DNA of 64,000 bases from Begonia masoniana (GCA_022432975.1 CM039510.1:27953201-28017200), one strand, 5' to 3'. Shown: positions 10,200 through 21,425, counted from the stretch's first letter. Numbers and translations are program-made. Notes: generated by a model from the letters alone, not told the origin.

Positions 10200-11541
10200 T
10201 GAAAAATTACGATTAGTTATGCGATGTCATACAAAGAACTTCGTGTGACACTGATAATTAATGCAATGATGGACAATATAAATATGCAGAAATAAATGAC
10301 ACAGGAGGTTGGTAACGCAGTTCGGCCACCAGCCTACGTCTGCGGGGCCACACCCAAATATAAAAACATTTCTTTGAGTTCACAAAGTTACAAGACAATC
10401 AGACTTTTACAAATAGACTCCCTCTTATCTTTGTCGCCGCCTCTAGCTAACTTCCCCAAGAAAACTGTTTTTGCGAGATCCCATCGACTTTAGATCGACC
10501 TCTCCCGAGATCTAGAAAACAACAAGATCCCCTTGTTATTGATTCCTCCTAGAATCTGTGTTATGGCAAGATCCCCTAGCCCACGATCAAGAACGACAAG
10601 CTCCCTTTGTCTAAAAACAGAACTCCTCCCAAGTTCGGATGCAGTCTCCTCTCGAGACTGAGCTTCAATGAAGAACAAAGAAAGATTGCCTCCTCTGACA
10701 CCTCCTGGTACACCAAGTCGTTGTCTTCGGACGCAATGCTCAACACACTCAATAAATCGATAAAATCCACAGCATAAGAAGAGTGTGTAAAACAATCACA
10801 AACCCATACGCAGAAACGTAGGGAGTGAAAGAAAAGTGACGGCTCGCAAAGTGAAGAAAACTTCTCTTGTAAAAATCAAAACTTCATCCGCTGAAGAATA
10901 AACACCGACCACTCACCGTAAGCGTGGGACAAAGGATTAACAGTTGCTGAACACATGCAATCATCGTTGAAGAATGAAATCGCCCAAATGAATAAAGACT
11001 TTTCGCTCTCAAGAATAAAGGCTTCAACAACCTTCAACTGTGTAGGGGGAATGCATAATATACTGTGCGTCAAATATTCTCTCCAAATAGATCGCACAGA
11101 AAAAGAAAAAAAAATCTTAACAAATTCGGTTGAGTGACACACCGTGTGACACTTTAGGAAAGTATCTCTAACAACTTGGATATTCATCCAAAAAATTAGG
11201 AAAGCATCTCATTATTCATATGATCTCGAAGTGTAACGCCCCGAGATTTTTATAACTCGGTTCGCTATTCAAAATGCTGAACAGAACTAAGACAACTTGG
11301 GAAGGGTTTTAAAAACTTTACTTCAGGGTCAAAATTTGACTTTTATAAAATAAAAAGTAAAACATTAAAACTTGCAGCGGAAAAATATCTGTGTAATACA
11401 GAGTTAAAACAAATCACTAAAACAATACTTATATAACAATTAAATGATAGAAACAATCGGCCAAAAGAAAACCGAGGACATAATGGTTTTGAATATTTAA
11501 ATGTCTTAAAATTTCAAACACAACCTTCGCCAAAAAAGTCC

Positions 11542-11755
11542 CAGCGGTAGAAGCAGAAATAGGAGACTTCTTCCGCCCAACAGTGTCAGCGGTGGAAGTA
11601 GAAATAGAAGACTTCTTCTGCCAAACAGTGTCAGCAGTGGAAGCAGAAACAGAAGACTTCTTTCGCCAAACAGTGTCAGCGGTGGAAGCAGAAACAGAAG
11701 AGTTCTTCCGCCAAACAGTGTCAGTGGTGGAAGTAGAAAAAGAACACATCTTCCC
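11542..11755 (-). repeat. 45-bp minisatellite in the E 3' LTR, about 5 units
   Basis: Units begin near 11542, 11588, 11632, 11678 and 11723 and read roughly CAGCGGTGGAAGCAGAAACA followed by GAAGACTTCTTCCGCCAAAC. The other E LTR has about 4 units (27350-27513). The period is a multiple of three, which creates spurious repetitive ORFs on both strands. Just beyond it are short CTACCGATAGACAAC repeats. Confidence 0.85.
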
Positions 11756-11808
11756 ATTGACAACGTCTACAGATAGACAACATCTACCGATAGACAACAT
11801 CTACCGAT

Positions 11809-12014
11809 AAACTTTAATTACAACATATGATTCCTCACTTTAATTACAAAGTACCTAAATAGGTATATTATTATTATTAGCTCCCCTTTATCTATACAAT
11901 GAAGCTACACTCCCACTCCAAGCTACGCCTGCTGAGCAAGATGCATTGCGATTTGGTAGGCACAATCGCTTGAGTCTAGTTCTTGAGCGAAGGAAAGGTC
12001 AATGACAATTTAGA
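11809..12014. other. Stretch of ~200 bp present in one E LTR only
   Basis: The two E LTRs align on both sides within CTACCGATAGACAA repeats, but this copy holds additional AT-rich DNA with ACTTTAATTACAA twice (11811 and 11838 region). It was either deleted from the right LTR by recombination between the short repeats or inserted here. No coding or TIR was seen. Confidence 0.6.
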
Positions 12015-12452
12015 CAACTTCTACCGATAGACAACATCTACCGATAGACAATAGAACAACGCATAAACCATTTACACTCTAAACAAATGAACAACTCTAA
12101 CTGCTAGAAGAACTTGTAAATTTTTGTAAACATTTAAAACAACTTGAATCCACGACTTACTAAAAATCCAAAAAAATAACTCCCATCAAAATCAACCACG
12201 TTTTATCCTTAGAATCATTTCAAAAGCACAACGAAACATTTAAAACTATCACTACTATCAGAAATACTAAAACTACCAATGTCATTAAAATTCTCAGCAT
12301 AGTTAAACTAAACAATTGTTCGCTAAAATTTCACGCCTACTGCAACAAGTTAAACTGCCCCATCAGTTTACCAAGTCGACGCATGAATATACTCCTCCAA
12401 CCAGCCTAGTCCCCATCATTCTCGGAGAACACACCTGCTGACACTTCTTCAC

Positions 12453-12995
12453 CTACATCACAAAACTCATCTATTAGCCTAATACTAAATAAGTAGAGCA
12501 ATAATGTAATGAAATGTTGGAATATAAATCCTATTCATGCAGTTTCTACTTTCGCAACTCAGTTGAATTCATTATCGTTACCTGCTGATCTGATCCTTCT
12601 GTCCATTGGGATGTGGATCAATTTTCCCAAAGTCATACATTCTTTAACTCAATTAAGGGACGGACTAGATCCCTTAATAGCTGATCTTATCCTTCTGTCC
12701 ATTGGGAAGTGGATCAATTTTCCCAAAGTCATACATCTTCTAACTCGATTAAGAGGTGGATTAGTTCCCTTAATAGCTGATCTGGTTAATTCTGTTCATA
12801 CCTTACCATATCATTACATGTAAATTCATTTTCGTAAGCTTTCAAAATAATCATGATACATGACATACTGGAAAACATACAAAACATGCATGAATCCTAC
12901 TGTTTTGTGATGTAGACCCGAAGGCGCACACAAACTCTACTTACCTTGTCTCCTGAAAGCTTGGTTGAAGTCTACCTCGGAAGTTTGCTCAAACC
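12453..12995 (-). other. Putative spliced leader, E 3' LTR (exon 2 and intron 2)
   Basis: On the minus strand, predicted intron 1 (from 22098, interrupted by F) ends at 12995 (GGTTTTAG|G). A 50-nt exon (12994-12945) follows. Intron 2 runs 12944-12453 (CAAG|GTAAGTAG to TGATGTAG|G). A perfect 14-bp complementary pair lies at 12902-12915 and 12453-12466. Confidence 0.5.
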
Positions 12996-13457
12996 TAAAA
13001 CCATAAACCGAGCATTAATTTAAATCTTCACTAAACTTCATTCTAACCATCTAGAAATCGAAGGAAACTAATTAGGGAGCTTTGTTCAAAGTGCATTCCT
13101 GATTCATCTCAAAACCAAGACTATCCCCACATACGACATTCTCAAAACTCACCTCTACAATCCCCTCAATCATCGATAATGTAGCATCCGGTCCCATTAA
13201 ACCAAATTTAATTTATCAAACTATGGTGTGCTAATTTTATGAAGAATTAGGAGAAAAAGGTGATTAGGTTAGTTAAAGTCTATTCAAGAGCAAAAAGGGT
13301 AAATAGAAATTTAAAAGTGGATAACGTATTTAAGGAAAGAGAATTTGGAGTTAAATACACTGTAGCCGCCACCATTCTGATTATCTTTTTCTCTCGGCCA
13401 ACAGCTCTTCAGCAGACTCCCTCTAGGGGATTTCCCCTCTGATTTCATCCAACCAAG

Positions 13458-14212
13458 GTGAGTTTTGATTCAACCGCTTGCTGTTTTAGTGCCTAGGTAG
13501 CTAAAGGATTTCAATGTATGCATTTTTTTGGATATGCTGTGAATGCGGGATTTCGTTTGGGGTATAGTATGGAATCGGGAATGCTAGATAAACAAAAATG
13601 TCAAACTAGCTCCTTAGGTTTCTAGATAGTTTAGAAATGAAGTTTAATGCTCTGTTTGTGATTTAGGTGAACAGAATCCCGAGGTAGCTCATAACCAGGA
13701 ACTCTCGGGGAATCCAGGTAAGTGAAGTAATGCGTGCGCCTTCGGGCCTACATCACAAAATAGTAGGTTTTTGCATGTTAAGTGTTTTCTGTATATCATG
13801 CATCATATTTTGAAAGTAATACAAAAAATAAATTTACATGGAATGAATGGTAAGGCATGAACAGAACGTGTTGTGATAGCTATTAAGGGAATTAATCTGC
13901 CCCTTAACTGATGTAGTGGATTTATTACATTGGGAGAATTGATCCCACTCCCAAGGGAATTGAGGGATCAGATCAGCTATTAAGGGAATTCATCCGCCCC
14001 TTAATCGAGTAGAGGATGTATAACATTGGGAGGATTGATCCCACTCCCAAGGGAAACAAGGGATCAGATCAGTTATGAATGAACGTGAATGCAACTGAGA
14101 TGAGAAAGTAGAAACTGCATGTTTAGGAATTTATGATTCAGCGTTTCAGCATTTCATTTCATAATGCTTCACTTACTTAGTATTAGGCTAATAGATGAGT
14201 TTTGTGATGTAG
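13458..14212 (+). other. Putative two-intron spliced leader, F 5' LTR
   Basis: Intron 1 runs 13458-13666 (CCAAG|GTGAGT to GTGATTTAG|G). A 51-nt exon follows (13667-13717), then intron 2 at 13718-14212 (TCCAG|GTAAGTGA to TGATGTAG|G). The arms CCTACATCACAAAA (13747-13760) and TTTTGTGATGTAGG (14200-14213) are perfectly complementary. A possible branch site CTAAT lies about 20 nt before the acceptor. The F 3' LTR repeats this at 20213-20966 with identical exon and intron 2 lengths. Confidence 0.55.
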
Positions 14213-14671
14213 GTGCTGAGGTAACCACCAGAGAGTTCTCTGAATTTACTAAAGAATAGGTGAAGTTGTTGAAGCACATTCATGCCGTGCTTTGGTGTCC
14301 TGATGAGGCGGTTTAACACTTGTCTGTAGGTGAAGTTTCAGTGGTTAAGTGGTTATTTGATGAGTATTCAGGATTTAATGACAGTAGCTATTTGATGTTT
14401 TATATCCTTGGGATTTTCTTCTCTGTCAAGGGAAACGTGATTTTAATGTTGTCAGTGTCTATCCTTTCTGAAGGGTCTAGAATGTCTGAGTTTTCTCTTG
14501 TTATGAAAAATCTGACTTGATTTATTACAATCCGTTGGTTTGGGATTTTATAGGTTCAGAATACAAATGTTGGTTTTAAATGGTCACTTGTTGGAATTCA
14601 GATGTTATTTAGGGTCAGGTTATTTCGGATGTTTTGAGTGAAATCTGTAAGTTCAACCATCGGCGAATGAA

Positions 14672-14890
14672 GTCACCGGTAGATGTATGTTAAAGTCGAT
14701 CGGATGAATGAATCATCCGGCTGACGTCACCGGTGGATGTATGTTAAAGTCGATCGGATGAATGAATCATCCGGCTGACGTCACCGGTGGATGTAGGAAG
14801 TGCTTTGTCGTTTTGTGATCGGTTGATGGTTGATGTCACCGGTGGATGCAGGAAGTGTTTGTCGTTTAGTGACCGGATGATGTAGCCAAA
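14672..14890 (+). repeat. ~53-bp minisatellite in the F 5' LTR, about 4 units
   Basis: Units begin with GTCACCGGTGGATGTA. The first two continue TGTTAAAGTCGATCGGATGA; the last two differ. The F 3' LTR has about 5 units (21426-21680), so copy number has changed since insertion. Confidence 0.85.
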
Positions 14891-15260
14891 GTTTTGTCGC
14901 TTTGTCACCAGGGAAGCCTTCTGGTTCCTGTGTCGGCCTCTTCCGTTGACTTTGCTCGGCGGTAGATATGTTTTAATTCTGTAACTTTTCAAGTATTACT
15001 CGATTTAAACCCTTACTTCCTTTGGCCGATTGTTTCTTAATATTCCAACCGATTATTTAAACATTTCTTTTTATATGGTTTTGTTTAACTCTATTGTGCT
15101 TAAATGATTTCCACTGCTAGTTTTTTTTTAAATTATTTCGAGGTTTTAGAAAATGTCAAATTTTAACTTTCGACAGAAATTTTAAATTTGGTCCAAAGTT
15201 TCTTAGTTATATTCGGGTTATGAGTAACGAACCAGGTTCAGAAAACTCGGGGTGTTACAT

Positions 15261-15275
15261 TATGGTATCAGAGAC
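15261..15275 (+). promoter_or_regulatory. Primer binding site of element F
   Basis: TATGGTATCAGAGAC lies one base after the LTR end, the same variant of the initiator-Met tRNA PBS as in A. Confidence 0.85.
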
Positions 15276-15342
15276 ATTTTGTTAAACCGTTCAAAAGATT
15301 ACTCATCAATGCCAACCGACGCATGGGAGTACTTCAACAACT

Positions 15343-15410
15343 GTAAGTGTTTATGTTAGCCTTAGTTATTAGATATTTATGAGAGTATTTAACCTTGTCT
15401 AGGAATATAG
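15343..15410 (+). other. Putative PBS-to-gag intron of element F
   Basis: The donor ACT|GTAAGTG and acceptor GGAATATAG lie just before the gag ATG at 15415 (another AG is at 15401-15402). The position and sequence match A (360-430) and E (26889-26956). Confidence 0.45.
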
Positions 15411-15414
15411 CAAA

Positions 15415-15821
15415 ATGGGTAGACGACCAGGAAGTCCAAGACTAGCAAGAGAGATACCAACTCCGAGACAGGAGGAGGACTCTAGTGTAATTAGACAGCT
15501 GACAGAATTGGTGCGTCAGCAGACTGACATAGTGCGACAACAGTCCGACCAGTTAGGAGTGTTATTGACCGAGAAGCACAAGGAAGTGCCAACTCGGGCT
15601 ATGGCAATGAGCATACGGGGGACAGATTCCGCAGACTGCAACCACCCACATTCGATGCAAAGTCGCCCAACCCGATAATTGCTGAGGAATGGCTGAGGAA
15701 GGTTGAGAGTATGTTTAGGTGTGCCAATGTTGGTGAAGGGGAAAAGGTCACGTTGACAACATTTCATCTGGCTGGTGATGCACAACTTTGATGGGAGACA
15801 ATTGAGGCCACCACCGACGTT
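15415..15821 (+). pseudogene. Gag N-terminal part of element F
   Basis: The start is MGRRPGSPRLAREIPTP, followed by a coiled segment with repeated LVRQQ(T/S)D units (residues ~30-55). A frameshift near 15560-15650 moves the conserved RFRRLQPPTFDGKS region out of frame. EEWLRKVESMFRCANVGEG then appears in another frame, followed by a TGA at 15789-15791 where TGG (Trp) is expected. The ATG is the first after the predicted intron and is preceded by CAAA. Confidence 0.8.
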
Positions 15822-17015
15822 TTGGCGATGACTTGGTCGCAATTTAAGGACATTTTCTATGATAAATATTTTAGTATCACTGTTCAAACCGCAAAGAAAA
15901 TAGAGTTCATGCAGCTGAAGCAAACGGGGTCGGTGGCAGAGTACAACAGACAATTCAAATCCTTGTCAAGATTTGCTGGATATCTTGTACATAGGAATGA
16001 AGATAAGGTGTTTCAGTTTATGCAAGGATTGAAGCCAGAGATGTACAGAGGAGTTAAATTTACAGGTATTAAAGGCTTGTCCTTCAGCGAGGTTGTGTCC
16101 ACAGCCTTGGAGGAGGAGGAAGCTGAAATGAAATGTTTGGGACCGAAGGAAGCCCCGCGAAAGTTCGTCCAACCCCAACAACAGAGAGGAATGAGGAGGC
16201 CAAATGAAGGCCAGTGTAGCCAAGGATCAGGGAGGAAGGTACCGGATAACAAGAAGTATCCCCAGTGCCTGAAGTGTCTGAAATGTCACCTGGGTGAATG
16301 CAGGTTGGGTTCGGGAAAGTGTTTCAATTGCGAAGAAGTTGGACACGCCTTTAGGGATTGCCCGAGGCCCAGGATCACACGGTGTTTCAACTGTGGCAAG
16401 GTTGGTCACCTTAACAGAGACTGCCCGGTCTTAAATAGTAGCCCTGCTAAGATAAAGCCGAGGATATTCTCCATGGTGGAGTCGGGCGAGGATGAACAGC
16501 CTGCTGTTGTGTCAGGTACTATACTGGTCAACTCTTTACCCGCTTTTACATTGATAGACTCTGGTGCAACACATTCATTCATAGCATCGGCATTTGCCGA
16601 TAAGTTAGATGTAAAGCTTACCCCTACTGAACATGTGTTTAATGTTGCTTTACCCTCTGGTGAACGCCTGCACTCTAACCGAGTGATGCCTGATAGTGTT
16701 GTAATAGTAGGAAATATGAATTTGCCTGCCGATCTCATTATTATGGACATAATGAGATTTGATGTAATCATAGGAATGGATTGGTTGTTTAAGCATTATG
16801 CCACAATAGATTGTAGGACTGGAATTGTTAGTTTTCAATCCCTCGGTGGTTTAAACCATACCTTCCAAGCTCTGAAGAAGAGTAAGGAAATGACTGTGAT
16901 GACTTCTGTCTATTGTAGACCCTCCCCATGCAAGGAGTTATTGTGCTTTTTGGCTAATGTCTTAGATACACAACTAGTAGAAAAATCAAGCCCCAAAAAT
17001 GTTTTAGTTGTCTAA
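15822..17015 (+). pseudogene. Gag capsid, zinc knuckles and aspartic protease of element F
   Basis: The 397-residue frame carries TWSQFKDIFYDKYF and GSVAEYNRQFKSLSRFA (capsid). Two CCHC knuckles follow ([14 protein letters not shown] and CFNCGKVGHLNRDC, residues ~165-205), then a protease with an intact DSGATHSF active site (residue ~245) and the flap-distal MDWLFKHYA. It ends in TAA at 17013-17015 where E has CAA (VQDFPEVF), so the stop is a C-to-T change that separates protease from RT. The ORF start at 15822 is only the first Met after the upstream stop. Confidence 0.9.
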
Positions 17016-17771
17016 GATTTTCCAGAAGTATTCCTAGATGACCTTCCTGGCTTGCCACCAGATAGAGAAATTGAATTTGTTATAGATGTTTACCCCGGCG
17101 CCGAACCTGTGTCTAAAAACCCATATAGACTAGCACCAACAGAACTTAAGGAATTGAAGAAGCAGTTAGAGGATTTGTTAGAGAAAGGGTTCATACGCCC
17201 TAGTTTTTCACCATGGGGTGCACCTGTCCTTTTTGTCAAAAAGAAAGATGGATCAATGCGTATGTGTATAGACTATAGAGAATTGAATAAGCTAACTGTC
17301 AAGAACAAGTATCCATTGCCAAGGATTGATGATTTATTTGACCAGCTTAAAGGTGCACGTGTTTTCTCTAAGATTGACCTTAGGTCCAGTTATTATCAAT
17401 TAAAAGTCAAATCTGAGGATATTCCTAAGACTGTCTTTCGCACAAGGTATGGACATTATGAGTTTTTGGTCATGTCCTTTAGATTGACAAATGCACCAGT
17501 AGCCTTTATGGATCTCATGAATAGAGTGTTTCATGAGTATTTGGATAAGTTCGTCATAATGTTCATAGATGACATTTTAATCTATTCGCGTACTAAGGAT
17601 GAGCATGCTAGGCACCTGACCTTGGTGTTGGAAGTATTAAAACAGCACCAACTATACGCCAAGTTTTCTAAGTGTGAATTTTGGTTGGACCAAGTTCACT
17701 TTCTAGGACATGTTATTTCTGGGGATGGTATATCTGTCGATCCAGCTAAGGTTCAAGCAGTTAAGGAATGA
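17016..17771 (+). pseudogene. Reverse transcriptase of element F
   Basis: The RT domain is nearly complete. [10 protein letters not shown] precedes [71 protein letters not shown] and the catalytic FIDDILIYS (near 17560). FGLTNAP has become FRLTNAP. The frame stops at TGA 17769-17771 where E has TGG (VKEWLQPKN), a G-to-A change. The catalytic aspartates are intact, so inactivation is through stops rather than loss of active-site residues. Confidence 0.93.
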
Positions 17772-18318
17772 CCCCAACCGAAGAGTGCTACAGATATTAG
17801 GAGTTTTCTTGGACTAGCAGGATATTATAGAAAGTTCATTGAAGAATTCTCAAAGATTGCAACACCCCTTACTAGGTTAACAAGGAAAAATGTGAAGTAT
17901 ATGTGGACTGATGAATGTGAGCATAGTTTCCAGACCTTGAAACAGAAACTGATCAATACTCCAATTTTAACCCTTCCAGTTGAGGATGGTAAATTTAGTA
18001 TTTATTGTGATGCTTCCAAAACTGGTCTTGGTTGTGTGTTAATGCATAATGGTAAAGTAATCGCTTATGCCTCTAGACAGTTGAAAACACATGAGAAGAA
18101 TTACCCTACACATGACTTAGAATTAGCCGCTGTGGTATTTGCACTTAAGATTTGGAGGCATTACTTGTATGGACAAACTTGTGAGATATTTTCAGATCAT
18201 AAAAGCTTGAAATATATCTTCACACAGAAAGAGCTAAATATGAGACAACAGTAGATGGTTAGAGTTTGTCAAAGACTACGATTTCGAGATTAAGTACCAC
18301 CCTGGCAAGGCGAACGTA
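17772..18318 (+). pseudogene. RT connection and RNase H of element F
   Basis: The region continues from RT with [14 protein letters not shown] and on to an RNase H domain in the 17892-18254 frame. Visible motifs are [15 protein letters not shown] (first catalytic Asp), [36 protein letters not shown] (Glu) and [11 protein letters not shown] (Asp). The frame ends at TAG 18252-18254 through a small indel at the site that reads RQRRWLEFV in E. The tether region ([16 protein letters not shown]) follows in another frame. Confidence 0.88.
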
Positions 18319-19434
18319 GTGGCTGATGCTTTGAGTAGAGTGACGACTTTAGTCTCTACATTGATTCTAGACATATCGATAGCTTTAGAGATAAAATTCC
18401 AAAGATTTAACTTGGAAGCTGTATCTAGTGTGTCCGCCATGATTTCAGCCATATCGTTAATGCCTACTATTTTGAAGAAAATAAAGGAAGTCCAAATGAT
18501 TGACACTGAATGCAATAAGTATAAGTTGTGCATGGACTCTACAGACAAGTCGGATTTCAATTGTTCTGTTGATGGAATTCTCAAGTTTCGGAATAGATGG
18601 TTTGTTCCGGCTGATACCGAACTTAGAAGGAAAATCCTATCTGAGGCACATACCTCTAGGCTCTCTGTTCATCTAGGAAGCACGAAAATGTACAAAGATC
18701 TCAAGCAACATTATTGGTGGCCGAGTATGAAAAGAAGTGTGGCCGAGTATGTTGGATCGTGCTTGATATGTCAACAGATTAAAGCTGAACATCAAAGGCC
18801 TGCAGGAACATTACAACCCTTACCAATTCCCGAATGGAAATGGGAACAAATAACGATGGATTTTGTTATAGGATTACCTAGAACAGCAAAGGGTCATGAT
18901 GCAATTTGAGTAATAGTTGATCTTTTAACCAAATTCGCTCACTTTCTGCCAATGAAGATAACATACTCGATGGATCAACTAGCTGAGTTGTATGTGCATG
19001 AAGTTGTTAGACTGCATGGAGTTCCAAACACCATAGTATCAGACCGAGACTGTAGATTTACTTCTAAGTTTTGGAAAAGTTTGTACAAGGCTATGGGAAC
19101 ACAGCTTAGTTTTAGCACAACTTTTCACCCTCAAACTGATGGACAGTCCGAAAGAACCATCCAAACATTAGAGGATATGCTCCGTGCATGTGTGCTAGAC
19201 TTTCAAGGTTCATGGAGCAAATACTTGCCCTTGGTTGAATTTTCTTATAACAACAGTTTCCAGGCAACAATATGCATGGCACCATACGAGGCATTATATG
19301 GACGAAAGTGCAGATCTCCATTATATTGGGATGACGTTGGGGAAGCACAATTGATTGGTCCTGACATTGTGCAACAGACAGTGGAAAAGATTGCTCTTAT
19401 CCGACAAAGAATCTTGACAGCTCAGAGCCAGTAG
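18319..19434 (+). pseudogene. Integrase of element F (zinc-binding and catalytic core)
   Basis: The HHCC zinc domain is readable ([23 protein letters not shown]). The core shows MDFVIGLPRT (first Asp), [11 protein letters not shown] (second Asp) and [18 protein letters not shown] (Glu). A TGA at 18907-18909 replaces Trp in HDAIWVIVD and a TAG at 19432-19434 replaces Gln; both are single transitions. All three DDE residues are present across the broken frames. Confidence 0.9.
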
Positions 19435-19857
19435 AAAAGCTATGCGGACAAGAGACGAAGAGAACTAGAATTTGATGTTGGTAATGAAGTTTTCCTTAAG
19501 GTGTCACCTTTCAAAGGAGTTGTGAGATTTGGTAAGAGGGGTAAGTTGAACCCCAGATATATTGGACCTTTCTCAATCTTGAGGAGAATTGGGAAGTCAG
19601 CTTATCAATTACTGTTACCAGCCTCTTTAGAAGGAATCCATGATGTGTTTCATGTTTCCATGCTGAAGAAGTGTGTTAGAGATCCATCTCAGATTGTGAA
19701 ACAGCAGAGTATTGAAGTTCATCCTACCCTTACTTATGAGGAGAAACCAGTAAGGATCCTGGACTATGCAGTGAAGGTATTGCGTAACAAAGAGGTCCCA
19801 CTGGTGAAAGTCTTATGGCATAACCAGAACATAGAGGAGACAACAAGGGAGCGCTAG
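19435..19857 (+). pseudogene. Integrase C terminus with chromodomain-like tail, element F
   Basis: KSYADKRRRELEF is followed by VSPFKGVVRFGKRGKLNPRYIGPF, ILRRIGKSAYQLLLP and HDVFHVSMLKKC, the gypsy integrase C-terminal region. A short chromodomain-like module follows (ILDYAVKVLRNKEVPLVKVLWHNQ, with EETTRER). The stop TAG at 19855-19857 replaces a CAG found in E; a few more residues (QDMI) follow before a second stop. Chromodomain elements are thought to target marked chromatin. Confidence 0.85.
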
Positions 19858-19907
19858 CAAGACATGATTGACCAATATCAAGAATTATTCAGGTACTGAA
19901 TTTTGAG

Positions 19908-19934
19908 GACAAAATTCTTTTAAGGAGGGTAGAT
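19908..19934 (+). promoter_or_regulatory. Polypurine tract of element F
   Basis: GAGGACAAAATTC is followed by TTTTAAGGAGGGTAGAT directly before the 3' LTR start TGTAGCAC. The same layout is seen in A and, on the minus strand, in E. Confidence 0.85.
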
Positions 19935-20212
19935 TGTAGCACTCGGTCTCATTAAACCAAATTTAATTTATCAAACTATGGTGTGCTAATTTTATGAAGA
20001 ATTAGGAGAAAAAGATGATTAGGTTAGTTAAAGTCTATTCAAGGGCAAAAAGGGTAAATAGAAATTTAAAAGTGGATAACGTATTTAAGGAAAGAGAATT
20101 TGAGGTTAAATGCACTGTAGCCGCCACCATTCTGATTATCTTTTTCTCTCGGCCAACAGCTCTTCAGCAGACTCCCTCTAGGCGATTTCCCCTCCGATTT
20201 CATCCAACCAAG

Positions 20213-20966
20213 GTGAGTTTTGATTCAACCGCTTACTGTTTTAGTGCCTAGGTAGCTAAAGGATTTCAATGTATGCATTTTTTGGATATGCTGTGAATGC
20301 GAGATTTCGTTTGGGGTATAGTATGGAATCGGGAATGCTAGATAAACAAAAATGCCAAACTAGCTCCTTAGGTTTCTAGATAGTTTGGAAATGAAGTTTA
20401 ATGCTCTGTTTGTGATTTAGGTGAACAGAATCCCGAGGTAGCTCATAACCAGGAACTCTCGGGGAATCCAGGTAAGTGAAGTAATGTGTGCGCCTTCGGG
20501 CCTACATCACAAAACAGTAGGTTTTTGCATGTTAAGTGTTTTCTGTATATCATGCATCATATTTTGAAAGTAATACGAAAAATGAATTTACATGGAATGA
20601 ATGGTAGGGCATGAACAGAACGTGTTGTGATAGCTATTAAGGGAATTAATCCGCCCCTTAACTGATGTAGTGGATTTATTACATTGGGAGAATTGATCCC
20701 ACTCCCAAGGGAATTGAGGGATCAGATCAGCTATTAAGAGAATTCATCCGCCCCTTAATCGAGTAGAGGATGTATAACATTGGGAGGATTGATCCCACTC
20801 CCAAGGGAAACAAGGGATCAGATCAGTTATGAATGAACGTGAATGCAACTGAGATGAGAAAGTAGAAACTGCATGTTTAGGAATTTATGTTTCAGCGTTT
20901 CAGCATTTCATTTCATAATACTTCACTTACTTAGCATTAGGCTAATAGATGAGTTTTGTGATGTAG
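20213..20966 (+). other. Putative two-intron spliced leader, F 3' LTR
   Basis: Intron 1 runs 20213-20420, the exon 20421-20471 (51 nt) and intron 2 20472-20966. The complementary arms lie at 20501-20514 and 20954-20967. Confidence 0.5.
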
Positions 20967-21425
20967 GTGCTGAGGTAACCAATGGAGAATTCTCTGAATT
21001 TACTAAAGAATATGTGAAGTTGTTGAAGCACATTCATGCCGTGCTTTGGTGTCCTGATGAGGCGGTTTAACACTTGTCTGTAGGTGAAGTTTCAGTGGTT
21101 AAGTGGTTATTTGATGAGTATTCAGGATTTAATGACGGTAGCTATTTGATGTTTTATATCTTTGAGATTTTCTTCTCTGTCAAGGGAAACGTGATTTTAA
21201 TGTTGTCAGTGTCTAACCTTTCTGAAGGTTCTAGAATGTCTGAGTTGTCTCCTGTTATGAAAAATCTGACTTTATTTATTACAATCCGTTGGTTTGGGAT
21301 TTTATAGGTTCAGAATACAAATGTTGGTTTTAAATGGTCACTTGTTGGAATTCAGATGTTATTTAAGGTCAGGTTATTTCGGATGTTTTGAGTGAAATCT
21401 GTAAGTTCAACCATCGGCGAATGAA

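Larger units (their letters stand above)
13180..15259 (+). repeat. 5' LTR of element F
   Basis: It starts TGTAGCATCCGG and ends GGGGTGTTACA, directly before the PBS. A possible TATA-like TATTTAAG lies near 13328. The two F LTRs are very similar, differing mostly in minisatellite copy number and a few bases. Confidence 0.95.

Noticed and set aside
11542..11755. Regular repeats that could suggest a CRISPR-like array
   Set aside because: Units are head-to-tail with no unique spacers, lie inside LTRs of a plant element and vary in copy number.
13747..14213. The inverted repeat in the F LTR as a MITE
   Set aside because: No target duplication flanks the arms, and the same arms recur at the same place in three other LTR families next to conserved splice-like sites. 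Kept as an alternative rather than a call.
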